Shown: one piece after another, positions 12,907 to 25,000 of the stretch
Layout: each line of letters starts with the position of its first letter
Numbering within the stretch: the stretch's first letter is position 1
Origin: Campylorhamphus procurvoides
Lineage: Eukaryota > Chordata > Aves > Passeriformes > Dendrocolaptidae
NCBI GenBank assembly: GCA_013396655.1
Contig: WBMV01004349.1
Location: forward strand, 102,554 to 166,553
Direction of reading: 5' to 3'
DNA: 64,000 bases
Translations under genes and position numbers: made by a program
The notes under the pieces: model-generated
What the model was told of the DNA's origin: nothing
The model's database searches: none
What the model saw: only the letters and a program-made list of their open reading frames with translations

Positions 12907-12920
12907 TAAATAAATAAATA
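12907..12920 (-). promoter_or_regulatory. AU-rich element in 3' UTR
   Basis: On the mRNA strand this reads TATTTATTTATTTA: three overlapping ATTTA pentamers about 35 bases after the stop codon. Overlapping pentamers are the class II AU-rich element pattern that binds mRNA-decay proteins. Function here is inferred from the motif only. Confidence 0.4.
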
Positions 12921-12955
12921 CGGCTGCTGTCAGTAATGGGGTGCAGCTCTGAGCT

Positions 12956-13036
12956 CTATCCTGGCTCTCCCGTGCTGCTCGCCTGGCCCTCCGTGCTGGG
13001 GACAGCCCTGCGCTTCCTCAGCTGCATCTCTTCATC
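12956..13036 (-). CDS. PNPLA7: PNPLA7 last coding exon
   Basis: 81 coding bases, residues 532-557 and TAG stop at 12,956-12,958: [20 protein letters not shown], then STGEPG. The acceptor is CCTTCAG after a C/T-rich tract. The tail is low-complexity and poorly conserved across the family, but it is in phase with the preceding exon and close to the expected C-terminal end. The RKRR basic cluster directly follows the acidic stretch. Confidence 0.85.
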   Translation of the reverse strand, partial: DEEMQLRKRRAVPSTEGQASSTGEPG

Positions 13037-16000
13037 CTGAAGGGGAAAACAAAGCACAAATTCATTCCTCAGCACCCTCTCTGAGCTGGGTAAAATCCAT
13101 CCTCTTCCCCTCCACCCTTTCTTTCCCACCAGCTCGGATAAGCCCAGCAAACAAACCCTCACTCAGAGCACCAAAACCACCTGACCCTCACATTGGCACC
13201 TTCTCAAACCATCCCAAGCCCATTCCCACTGAGCATCTGCTTGTGACCAACAGCACAGGCAGGCCCCAGGCAGAGCAGCAGGGACATGGCCTGGCTGAGC
13301 TTTGCTGCTCAGGCTGTGGGTCACACCTGGTCCCACAGCACAGGCTTGCCCCAGGATGGAACCCTTTGGTTGGAAGGGACCTCTGGAGGGCACAGTCTAC
13401 TCTAGCAGGGTTCACTCTAGTGCTGGAACTGGTTCTTCAGGGCATCAGTTTGCTTTCCAAGTATCTACAAGGATGGGATTTGCAGCCTCTCCTGGCACAG
13501 CCCGTGGTGGGTCTCAGCTGGGTGCCCAGGGCAGGTTTCCCCCTGCAGCCACCAAGGGTTTCCTTCAGCACAAGTTGTGCCTGTCACCTGTGGCTTTTTG
13601 TTGGACACCTCTGCTTTTTCCATGACCTTCTCCATAACCATCCTCTCCACAGCCACCCCTCAGGCAGCTGCAGAGAGCCAGCACATCCTCCCTTCAGCTC
13701 CTCTCCTCCCTGAGCCTCTCCAGGCCTGGTGCCCCTCCAGAGCAAACCTGCAGAGCTGCAGGGCCAGGACTGAACCGTGGGCAGGTTTTGCACCCCTGGA
13801 GCTGCCTGCCCTGAGCAGGGTGAGCTCGTGCCATTCAGTGTCTGTACTAATGAAAAACAAACTCATTTCTGCACAGCCAGTCCCTCAGGTGCCTCTCTCA
13901 GAGCCCTCCCAGTCCCTCCAGCTCACACTGTTCACCCAGGACTCAGCAAGGAGCAGGCACTGCCTGTTTCCAGGGCAGTTCGTACCGAGTCAGAGTCCTC
14001 TTCAGCCTGGTTGCTTATGAAATCCAGATAATCATCCTTCTGGGTGTCCAGAACTTCTTCCTCGTACTCAGTCTGGTAGTCTGACTCATCTGAAGAGATA
14101 AGAGAGAAAAAGAACTGGGTTTAACTGGCAGGCAGAGAGGGAGTATTCCCACTGCTGAGCACCAGGGCAGGGGAGTGCCAGCCAGCTCTGCAGCTCAGTC
14201 AGCTGGGACTGCTCCAACACAGAGCTCAGCTCTCCAGCCACAAAAATCAAACCATGTCCTCTGTGTGAACTGGTGTCCCAGAGCCCTCCAGAATCCAGGG
14301 AACCCACAGCTAGGGCAGTACATGCCAGTCTGGTGGGCACCAAGGCTGCCAGGGGGGAGATGCTCCCTGGAGAAGGCCCTGCACTGCACAGCTGTGCCTC
14401 CCACCCCTCAGGCCAACAGACCTGGGAAACACCTCCAGAAGCCCTTGAGCTGCCAATCCAAACTCCCTTGGACACAGAGCTGCTGGAAACAGGGGCCCAG
14501 GCACGGGGGGAGCTCATCCTGGTGCAGAATAATTCTATGTCTCACAGTCACAATTTCACAATCAGTGTCCACAGGGGACAGTAACATTTACACTCCCTTC
14601 CTCCAGCAGATTAACATAATTTAGGGGAGCTCAAGAGCTGTGCACGGCAGCAGGACATCACCAAGCCCCTTCCAAGGAAGGAGACTCATCAGTGCAGAGC
14701 CAATGCCTCTCCCAGCTCCTGGAGATCACCTGGAGGGTCTGTAAAACAGGCAGTAGGAACCTAACCCTAACCCTAACCCAGGCATGGGGGAACAGGACTA
14801 GGGGGAATGGCCTTAAGATGAAGAAGGGTGGAGTTAGATGGGATACTGGGAAGGAATCCTTCCCTGGGAGGGTGGGCAGGCCCTGGCACAGGGTGCCCAG
14901 AGAAGCTGTGACTGCCCCAGCCCTGGAAGTGTCCAAGGCCAGGTTGGACGGGGCTTGGAGCACCCTGGGCTGGTGGAAGGTGTCCCTGCCCATGGCAGGG
15001 GGTGGGACAGGATGGGCTTTAAGGTCCCTCCCAACCCAATCCAGGGTGTGACTGGGACTCTGTGCCTCTGTGACCCTGTCTGCTCACAGGGCTGATCCCC
15101 CCAGCAACTCCACACCCCATGAACATGCCAGGCTGGAGCCCAGTGGCAGCTCCAGTTTACCCCACAAACACACCAGCAGAGCCTGTCCCACCACAGGTGA
15201 CACCAGGAGACATGTGACAGTGAGACAGAGCCCATGGCAGGTGGCACCTTCCTCCTCTGGCCCCCAGCTCTTCAGAATGCAAGCCAAGGCACTACAATGG
15301 CATTTTAACGTTCCCATTCTAATGTTTGAAATGATGTGTGTGTGACACCAGTACTTCCACCCTTGCCCTGAGTTAATTCCAGTGTGCTCTGAGTTCATTC
15401 ACCCAGCAATACCTGGGATTCAGCCCACTGGTGGGGAAGGTGGCTTGTGCCTGAGCTGGGTCCTGGATTAAGGATTTCTCTTGGGAGCTCTCAGTGGCAT
15501 CTGCTCCCTGAACACACAGCACAGCCTGTTCCACAGGCTCCTCTCCTAACATGGCAACTACAACCAACTGCCAGAACACTGGGATTAAAGACATTTGGTC
15601 TTTTTTATTATTTTTAATGTTATTTTATTATTTTTAATGGTTTTTAATATGGATCAGAGGATTATTGTTAGTTTCTGTCAAAACCACTAATGCTAATCTT
15701 TGCTTAAGCACCCCAGAGAAACTGGTGTGAACAGCAAGAGCCACCACAAACAGGAGCTTGGAGTTCTGGCCTCTGATAAATCCATCAAAACCAGACTCCT
15801 TGGGTTTCCCAGCACCACTCAGCATTTAACAGGCTTTTCTACAGATACAAACTCCAGGAAAGGTGTGTCTCTTCTCACATCCTTCACAGCTCTGGGTGCT
15901 GAGGGAGAGAAGGAGCACAGGAGGTGGCCCTGCCATCCCTACACATCACCTTCCATGGCCCTGCTGTCCCCACACATCACCTCCCATGGTCCCGCTGTCC

Positions 16001-19000
16001 CCACACATCACCTTCCATGGCCCTGCTGTCCCCACACATCACCTCCCATGGCCCTGCTGTCCCTACACATCACCTCCCATGGCCCTGCTGGAGGCTGAGG
16101 CTCACAGTGACTCTGCCTGTGCACTGTGAGCACTCCCACAACCACCAAGGCAGGACTGAGGCCTCTCTGCTCAACTCACCAACACCCAAACTGCTCAAAA
16201 TTGAGCCAACCAAGAGAAGGTTCCACATGGAAAGGCACCTGAGCAGGGGGAGCATCATCCCTGCAGGAAGGGCACATTCCCTCACCAGACATCTCCTTTG
16301 TGCTCCTGTAGCTGCTGGCATTTCTTTTATATGGCCCTGGTTTCAGCAGCACCCCCTGCCTGAAGTCTCACAGGGCAGTGTGGCTGGAGGGGCTCTGTAA
16401 ACCCTGGGTGCATTAGTGCTGCTTCACAGAAGTTCTTTTTAAGCAGCAAAGATGCAGAGGGTGACCCAGTGCCTGGGTAATGGTGTCCCTGGAGAGGTTT
16501 TGGGATGTGTCCTGCTCTGGCTGTATTGCAAACCCAGGCACTGGACACCAGTCCTGGGCCTCAGAACCCCTCACAGTGGGGAGAGTGGCCAGGGATGTGA
16601 CAGAGGTGGCACCTGTGCTCCCCTGGTCACAGCCAGGGCTGTGAGAAACACAATTCCAGCTGAGCAGAGGGATGGTCCCAGCTGGGGGGGATGTGGATGG
16701 AGAACAGGACAGGGTCACAAACCCTGCAGTGGCTCAGCTGGGAAATGAGCTGTTCTACAGACACTCCTCACCTGTGCCCCAGCAGGCAGCCCCCTGGTCC
16801 CTCTGCTCTGTCCTCCTGAGGGACACACTCCCTCTTTTTAATTTTGAAGTGGTTTTAGCCATTGCTCTCAGTCTGTTCAAGAGTGGAGAAGAAACTCCAC
16901 TGCCCTTTCCCCCCAAAGACAATGCAGCTTCTGCCTCAGTCTGGGCCTCTCACCCTCCGTGCTGACCCTTCCCTGTCCACCACAACAGGAGCCTTTCCAT
17001 CTCATTTCTTCAGAACAAAATTATTGACACAATTCCTCCCCCCAGCCTGAGACCTGCAGTCTGTGCTCCCAGCCCTGCCTCAGGAAGGGATTTCCAAGGA
17101 GAGCAAAGGTTTCCCTGGTTCTGGCAGTGCAGTTTCACAGCCCCTTACCCACAGGGCCACAAGCTGTCATACCACCTCCACCACCACCACGAGCAGACCA
17201 AAGCCAAGGGCCACCAGCACATACAAAGAGCTGTGTCACAGCCACGAGGCCACTGCCAGGGAGGTGTCACCCTCCATCTGCCTGCCCCATGGCTCCAGGA
17301 GCTCTTTAGCAAAGCAGTGCCACGCTGGAGGCACTGTGTGTTCAGAGGAGTGGCACTGCATCCCCTGCCACCCCGAAGTGGGCCAGGTCCCTGCAGGCAC
17401 CACGAAATGAGCACAAAGGATCCTTCACCAAGCAGTGCCCACGGGAGTGACTGTCCTGCCACCTCGCCCTGCTCTGGACTCTCCAGCCAACAGATTTCAG
17501 CATCCATGAGGAACATGTGGCACCTGCCCATCCCATCCTGTCCCTGGCAGCCCTTGCACAAACACTCAGCCCAAAATGTGGCCCAAAATGTGCCCCATCT
17601 GCTCTCTGAGACACGTCCTTTGCTCTGCTCATCCATCAGAAGGCAGGATGTCCCAATGGGGACAATAATCAGGAACTGTCTAAAGGAGGAGCATCTGTCC
17701 CAGTGCACTGGTTAAATCTTAGCAGGTCCCAGTGCCTGAGCCTTAAATAACCACATTCCATGAACTCTTCACTCTTACTCACAATGGCTGCTTCAACCAC
17801 ATTTGATTAATATTTTCTTCATAAGGCATATGATTGTAATTAGCATTTCAAATTACCACAGGGACATCTCTACAAACAGTCACAGATGGGAGCACTGCTA
17901 ACTTTAGCTTTTCCTCTGCAGGAACGAGAATCAGGAGGAGGGGAAGAGACTGTTCAGAGAGAGCTCCAGCCCTGGTGACACACTCAGGGCTTTCAGGCCT
18001 GCAAAGCTCTGATCTTTTTGGTTACCAGGAGCTCCAGTCCTGGCACAAACATAGGGTTGCTCTGCAGGGCAGGGCTGGCACAGGGATCTGCGTGGTGCAG
18101 GAGCTGGTACCTGCTCCTCATTAGTTCTCTGGTGCTCCCAGAACAGGAGCACACACAGAGCAACAGAGCCAGTGAGTCACTCCTGATCCTCCTCACAACA
18201 GCAGGGAAAACATCCTTCAGGCAGAGCTTTACCAGCTCAGGCAGGGCTCTAACTCAGCCAGAGCTCTAACTCAGCCTCCTCTCATCTCCAAAGGACTGGA
18301 GGGCAAGGACAGGCCCAGCCCGTGGGGGATGGAAGCTCATCCCTGCTTGAGTTGCCACACGTGTTATTTCACTCAGGTGAGACTTGAGTAGGGATTACTC
18401 CCACCAGGAAACCAAGCTGGAGCACACCAGTAATGGGCTGGGATCTTCCCATGGCATGGCCAGAAGGGACAGCCCATTGTGCCTAGAAGGGACAGCCCAT
18501 TGTGCCCAGCAGGGACAGCCCACCACGGGCAGCAGTGCCCAGCAGGGACAGCCCATTGTGCCCAGCAGGGACAGCCCACCACGGGCAGCAGTGCCCAGCA
18601 GGGACAGCCCACCATGGGCAGCAGTGCCCAGAAGGGACAGTCCACTGTGCCCAGCAGGGACAGCCCACCATGGGCAGCAGTGCCCAGCAGACACTGGCAC
18701 TGGCAGCCCGCTCTGTGCCAGCTCAGAGCACAGGGAGGTGGAAGCAGTCAGGAGGACAGGAGCAGTGAGCAGCCCCCTCCCCTCCCTGCCCTTCCCAGCA
18801 CTTCCACAGCCCCAGCAGATCCCCCCACTCACCATCTGCCACGGGGGCCTTCACGGGCTCGATGCGGGACACGATCTCTGCCAGGTCTGTGAAGGAGGTG
18901 GTGGGACAGGTCACGTTCTGCAACACAGGGAGAAGTCCTGGGTGTGTCAACAAATACACACGAAGAATCCAAACAAGTCAAGACTGTATAAAAACTGATA

Positions 19001-22000
19001 TTGAACAGACAAAGCTCCAGACACACAAATTCTCCACAACTGCCCCCTCAAAAGCCATTACTCATCAGTGAGAAATCCTCAGAGCAGCTCTCCTCATGCA
19101 GGTCTGGTGGCAGAGATGGGATTCCCGAGTGCCAGCAGGGGGACACTCTCTAATGCCTCCCATTCCATCCAGGAAACAAGAGGCCGTATTAAAAATTGAG
19201 CAGACTGTAGAAAAGACCCCAGAGACAAGAGCCAGGTGTCTGGGCCTGTGACACAGGATGTTCATGTCACTCGGTTGTTCTCCATCACTGTCACTTTACA
19301 AGGACTGTCTGGGCCAAGTGCAGCCCCAGGGAGGCATTGGCTTCCCTTGGGAGAAGGAGCCCCAGTGCCCAGGTGGGACACACACATGGTCCAGCCCTCA
19401 GCTGGAGTGATGCCACCAAGGCTGCATGGGCAGTGGGCACTGGGGTGACCAGGACCCCCCTGGGGACCCCAGCAAGGCACGGGGCTGGAGGTGCTGCAGC
19501 AAGAGCTTGAGGTGTGTGGTCTGCAGAGAGACACATCTCCCCCTGCAATTCCTCTTCCCAACAAACCCTCTGTTTTCACTCTGTCTCACCCAAGCAGTGG
19601 GCTGAGTGTTCTCTATTTTGAGAAGTTCCTGCTCCAGTCTCTCCTCCAAGAAAACCCAGCTCTGGCATTTAGGAACTGTATTGTTTTTCCCATGTGCCAT
19701 GAGCAGCCTGCTCCTCGGGGTGGGCACAAGGTGACAGTGGGCACCTGGATACCTCTCACCTTTGTTTAAAGCCAGTAATTCTAATGAGTACAACAGCAAC
19801 TCCCTGCCCAGAGGAAAGGGATGGGGAAGGGCTGGCAGAGAGAATGTCATTGACACTGGGAACTGCTGGGACAGTCATCTTTCCAAACACCCAGACCTGC
19901 CCACGTGCTTCCAGGCAGGGCAGTTTCCTAACACAGGGATTTGTGAACAATTCTTTGCTCTTCTGGCAAAAGCACTGATCCTCTGAATCATAAACCCCCA
20001 TGGGATCCCAGCAGCAGCCCATTATTGCTGCAGCACAGCTCTCTCTGCTGACCTTTCATCTGGAACTGACTTTTGATGTAATTTAGAGCAACCCCAGCAC
20101 TGTGTGGATCCAGGACAAACAGCTGGTGGGCAGAGCAGAGCCCGCAGGGAATGAGAAGGTACCTCTATGAAGTGGAACAGCAGTAGCTTAGGACACACAC
20201 TTTCAGACACAAAGAAGTTGGGAAGCTCAGTGTGACCATTAAGGAACCACCAGGAAGGCTGAGTCAGCCCAGGCTCACTTTGAACATCCAACCTGAATGG
20301 TCCCAGGGAAGGTTTGCAGAAGGCTCTTTCCCAGGACAGGAGAGAAGAGCTCCTACATCTTCAGTCTGTGCCACAGGACTAAGCAAGAGCCACCACACAG
20401 ACCCAGCAATGTCCAAGGCCATGCCTGGACTCTGAAGCCCAAGGGGACAAGGTGGTTGCACTGAGCACTTGGGCAGACACATGCCAGGCTGTCCCTGGGA
20501 GCAGGCAGGGACCAGCTTTGGATGGGATGAAGGCCCAGGGCACTCTATGAACAACTGAACAAAATCCTGCAGGGACCAAAAGGTGCCTCAGGAAAACCAC
20601 CACCAGCTCCTGTGGCAAGGACTGACAGGAATGAAGTGTGACCAAAGCCAGGGGAGCATCTGTCACTGTCACTGCCCCACAATGACCTGCTGGAGGGCAC
20701 GGGGGGAGGCAGCTGCACCCAAAGCCTCAGCACCAGCACTGGAAAACCACTTGTGGGAAGTGATGCTTTACAAACAAGAATTCCATGTTTAAGTGCTTCC
20801 TCTCACTACTTCTAAGGACAAAACCACCCTCCCATCAGATAACACAAAGCAAAGAAGTGTCTCAGATCCATCTGAAATCTACTCTCAAACCTCTGTTAAT
20901 TCTTTTTTTCCCAAGGAGGAAAGTATTCTCTTTGGCACAATCTTTAGGAAATAAATTGGAGGAGAAAGGTACTATTGTAGTCTGCTGGATTATATTTAGC
21001 TTTGACTATGAATAACACCTCAGCAGACAAAACTTCCCCAGGGAGATCCAATTAATGGTACTGCAGTATTCTGTGCTGAGGAAGAGCTGGGCTCTTCAAG
21101 TGAGGTTTATGTAAGGTGCCTGTTGTTTGTGTCTTCAGTATTTGCATTTTGGAGACAAGATAAACAGGGGTTGAATGATCAAAGCAAAGGAGAAGTCTCT
21201 AAATGATTAAATATCTGGATTTTTAAATAAAACCCCAATGCTCACGACATGGAAACATGACGATAAGAAACGGCACTCGGCTCTCAGATGTTGAACAGTC
21301 CAGAAATAGATGAAGAGCTAAAACATATAAAGCATCAAAACCTTCACTAATCAAAGGCAAGTTAAAAATATCAGCTGTTATCCCTGCCAGATAACAGAGC
21401 TAAAGGACTTAGGTGACTCTAATGGACTAAGAAAAGCAAGACAAACACCCCAGTGGGAGCTGCAATACTTGTTAAATAAATCTACAGAAGCAGAAGTCTT
21501 AGTTTCCACTGAACTCCTAAGTTTTTGGAGGATCCCACAGGTCCTTGGGAGCAGAGCCTGGAAGGGAGCCCCAGTGCCAGGCAGGGGGAAGCACAAAGGC
21601 CCTGCTGCTGCTCCTCCAGAACAGGAGGGGTTTGGTGAGTCCCCCTCCCAACCCTATCCCCATGCTCTGTGTTTCTCAGCAATCAGCACTTGCTGCCTCC
21701 TTACCAAGTGCAGTGACAAGCTGTGTGTGCAGTGGGGACGGGACATATCTGCTCTCCAAGGGCCTGCAGTGCCACAGAACCCAGGGCAGATGTGCTCAGT
21801 GTCCAGCCTGCTGCTGGGAGCACAGCTGTGACACTTACCTGAGACACAGCCCCAGTCCCTGCATCCCCCAGGAGGGCAATTGGAAAAGCAGTGTTTGTGA
21901 CAGCATTGAGCATGGCTGAGCTGCTACTGCCTGCTGGTAGAAGGGAGGCTGAAGTAGGACACAGGCTCCTCTGGGGCACACACAGCTCTCCCTGCCTTGC

Positions 22001-25000
22001 CTTCTGCTCGGGACTATTAACACACAAACCCAAGCCCAGCCCATCACGTGTGATCACGAGGTGCCAGAGGCACAATGGGGACCACCTTCTGCAGCTCCCT
22101 CCTCATCCAGGCTACCTTCTGTCATGGTTCAGGAATGGTATTCATGTGTCCAGTAAGGAATCACAAGCTGAGGAGTTGGGGGGCTCCTCAGGCTATGTGC
22201 ATCAGCAGATAGTTTCTCTCAAGGCTCAGTCCCTGCATGCCCTTCCCAAAGCCACTCACCCTGCCAGGCATCTTGGGCAGGATTCATCTGATGATGGGAA
22301 GTCACCAGTGCGAGTCCCTTTGGCTCCCCTCACACGACCAGAGTGAGGGCACCTTTCATCTCATCCCAACAGAGCCATTCTCATTCCCTGAGTGACTCAC
22401 AGCCCCAGATCTCACCTCTGCTGGCACTCTGAGGGCACCAATGTGGGCGTCATGCTCTACCTCTCACCATCTCACTCCCAGCCAAGGTGCTCTACCACCC
22501 ACCTCTGGAGAGCTGCAAATCCTCAGTGTCATCATTTACCTCAAGTGACCTTCCTCAGAGAGGCTCACTATGGTTGTGATTCATTTGGGCCATCTCTTAA
22601 AATATTACTGCTCATTTCCTTCTCTCCAAAAGATGATAAAGAAGAATTACTGGGTAAAACACGAAGCCTTTGTAGCACTTGGGTTTCAAATCAGAGGGAT
22701 TCAAAGGAGGGGAAGGAGAGTGAGCCCATATATTATAATTTATTACCCAATTCCTCAAAAAGGTGATAACTATTTCTTAAAAACAACTGAAACTTCCCTG
22801 CCAAGAAACCCACTGAGTCGCTGTGAACCAACTCCAGAGGCTGAGCTCAGCCCTTAGGCATTAAAGAAGAGGTTTTTCTCTCCCTGTGAATACACACCTG
22901 TAGCCACCCAGCAACACTGCACAGTCTGGGGCTTTGCCACCACCAGTGACTGCTTGGATGTGCTGAAATGGGCAGGGAGAGGTGTGTGACACCTAGGACC
23001 TCCACAGACCTCCTGGAGCCTCAGTGGGGGCTCCACAAAGTGCCTTTGGGAGCAGAGGAGTGAGGAAGAAAAGCAGCAAATCAAGAAAGCTGCATCCCTG
23101 CAGGGATTTTAACTCCTGGCTAAAACCACATCCCCAGCAAGAGTTTAAATCAAGTTTTCTGAAAGCGCCCAAGAATTAATTGAGTCACATCCTGAAAGCC
23201 AGCAGTGGCTGAGATCAATGCCAGCCATCCTGATTCACATCCTCTGGGAGACACACACATCTCTGGCAGACAAGTTTCTAGTAGCAAGAACAACATCCAG
23301 GTACCACCTCAAGCTTGTGGCACAAGAAGAAATGTAAAACAACTCTCAAAAGATTACTTGTGCCTGCCCAGCACTGCTCAGGGAGGCAGCCCAGATGCAC
23401 ATGGGTACAATTGTGGGCACCATCTGAACCCCCAGACCATGTTGTGGGATGTGCAGGGCACAGGAACAGCCTCTACTGCAGGAGCAGCTCAGCCAGCAGC
23501 TCTCTGAGCTCACAGCTGCTGATGCACAGGGTGGGGCAGAAGGGCAGGGTGGCCATGGGAGCACAGCAGCATCAGCTGTGGCTTGGCAAAGACAGGTGGC
23601 TGGTGAAATCGTGCCTTCCCAGAGAACCACAGAATAGTCTCAGTTGGAAGGGACCCACAAGGATCACTGAAGATGTCATTTGAGGACATGTATGACCAAT
23701 TCCAGGTTACAAACACAGCACCAAGGACCTGTTAGAACAAAGCAGCAGCAGGAGAGCTGCCCTCCAGAGCACTGCTAGGGCTTTCAGAGCCCCCATGTGA
23801 GGACACAGATGGGTCTCTGCATGGGCACACACCAGTGCCAGGGCTCAGGCTCCAGCAGAGCACACCTTGGCCACAGTGGTACTGACACTCAGAGAAGTGC
23901 AGGGCCTTGTCCCTCCAGGCTGGGGTTCCAGGAAAGGCATTTCTGAAGAACTGACCCCACCTCTGCTTGCCTAAAAGGCAGCTCTGAGTTCCCTCAGCAG
24001 TGCCCTCTCCCAGCACTGAGCACCTTCAGGGTAGCACCAAGCAGCTCTTGCCCTGCCCTGAGCACTTACATCAGTTTTGGACTTGCAGGTCTCCTGCCTG
24101 TCCTTCAGCATCTTGTCCAGGACTCCACTCCTGCACCAGACATTGAACACAGTTTTCCCATGCTGATATCCCACTTCCTGGAAAAGAAAAAAAAAGAGTC
24201 AAAAGTATTTAATAACTAGAAAAATCCATTATATCACATAATCTGCAACTAGTAGGGAATGCAGAGCTCTACCCCAAAGCCAGGGTGACTTTTGCTGCCT
24301 TCCAGCCTCTGCTACATAAGCTCCAGCCTAAACCTGGGAGACAATGAAGGAAACAAGGTGCTATTTTAAGTCCAACATGAGGATCTGATGAAAAGTGGCA
24401 CCTGGCACAATACATTTGACAGCAGTGGCCTCAGTGGATAAAGCCACAGAAAGAGGAGCTTAGGAGGCACCTGTACATGTCCTTCCAGTCCTGGCTTTCT
24501 TTGGAAGATGGCAACAACCCAAATAAATGTGTCTTCTCCCCTGTTGGCTCAAGAAGAGCTCAAAACTTTCCCTACAAAGAGAAGTTCCTGCAGGGCACCT
24601 GGTTCCAAAATCTCTTGAAATAAGATAAGCCAGACAGTAGTGAACATGCTGGAGCAGTTTGGAGCACAAAGGATGGCCTGTGGATACCAGCAAACCCACC
24701 AAACAGTCCATGTTCCTCTCCTGTAACAGGATAAAGTAATTTGGACTGGGACAGTGACATGGCACTGCCATCAGCATGGATGAACTGGAAGAAATAGACC
24801 CATTACTGCAAGTTCTACTCTTTTGCTCAAAAAACAGTAGAAAGGGTGTGGAAAAATCAAATGGAAAGGACAGAGCAACAGCTTTTGGGAGGCTGGATCC
24901 CAGCTCCTGGCAGCAGCTCCAAGTGTGGGAAGCAGCCCTGGCTGAGCTGGTGTGGTCCCTCCTCTGCTTTTTGGATGAGGCTTCAAAGCACGGGAGGCAC

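Larger units (their letters stand above)
12342..12955 (-). other. PNPLA7: Probable PNPLA7 3' UTR
   Basis: About 610 bases run from the stop codon to the first minus-strand AATAAA. The interval has no other AATAAA on this strand. It contains an AU-rich element near the stop. The extent is inferred from the signal and the GT-rich sequence beyond it, not from transcripts; a longer alternative UTR is possible. Confidence 0.6.
14090..18832 (-). other. PNPLA7 intron 12
   Basis: 4.7 kb holding a CR1 copy with telomere-type units, an AT-rich stretch near 15,600, two minisatellites (15,929 and 18,462) and an AT-rich block at 17,750-17,880. No further exon is needed by the reading frame. Confidence 0.9.

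Noticed and set aside
14759..14779. Interstitial telomere or former chromosome end
   Set aside because: Only about three units; far too short and tied to a CR1 edge.
18384..18998. 204-codon plus-strand frame over the 18-kb array
   Set aside because: Driven by the compound minisatellite and antisense to the real PNPLA7 exon at 18,833-18,917.
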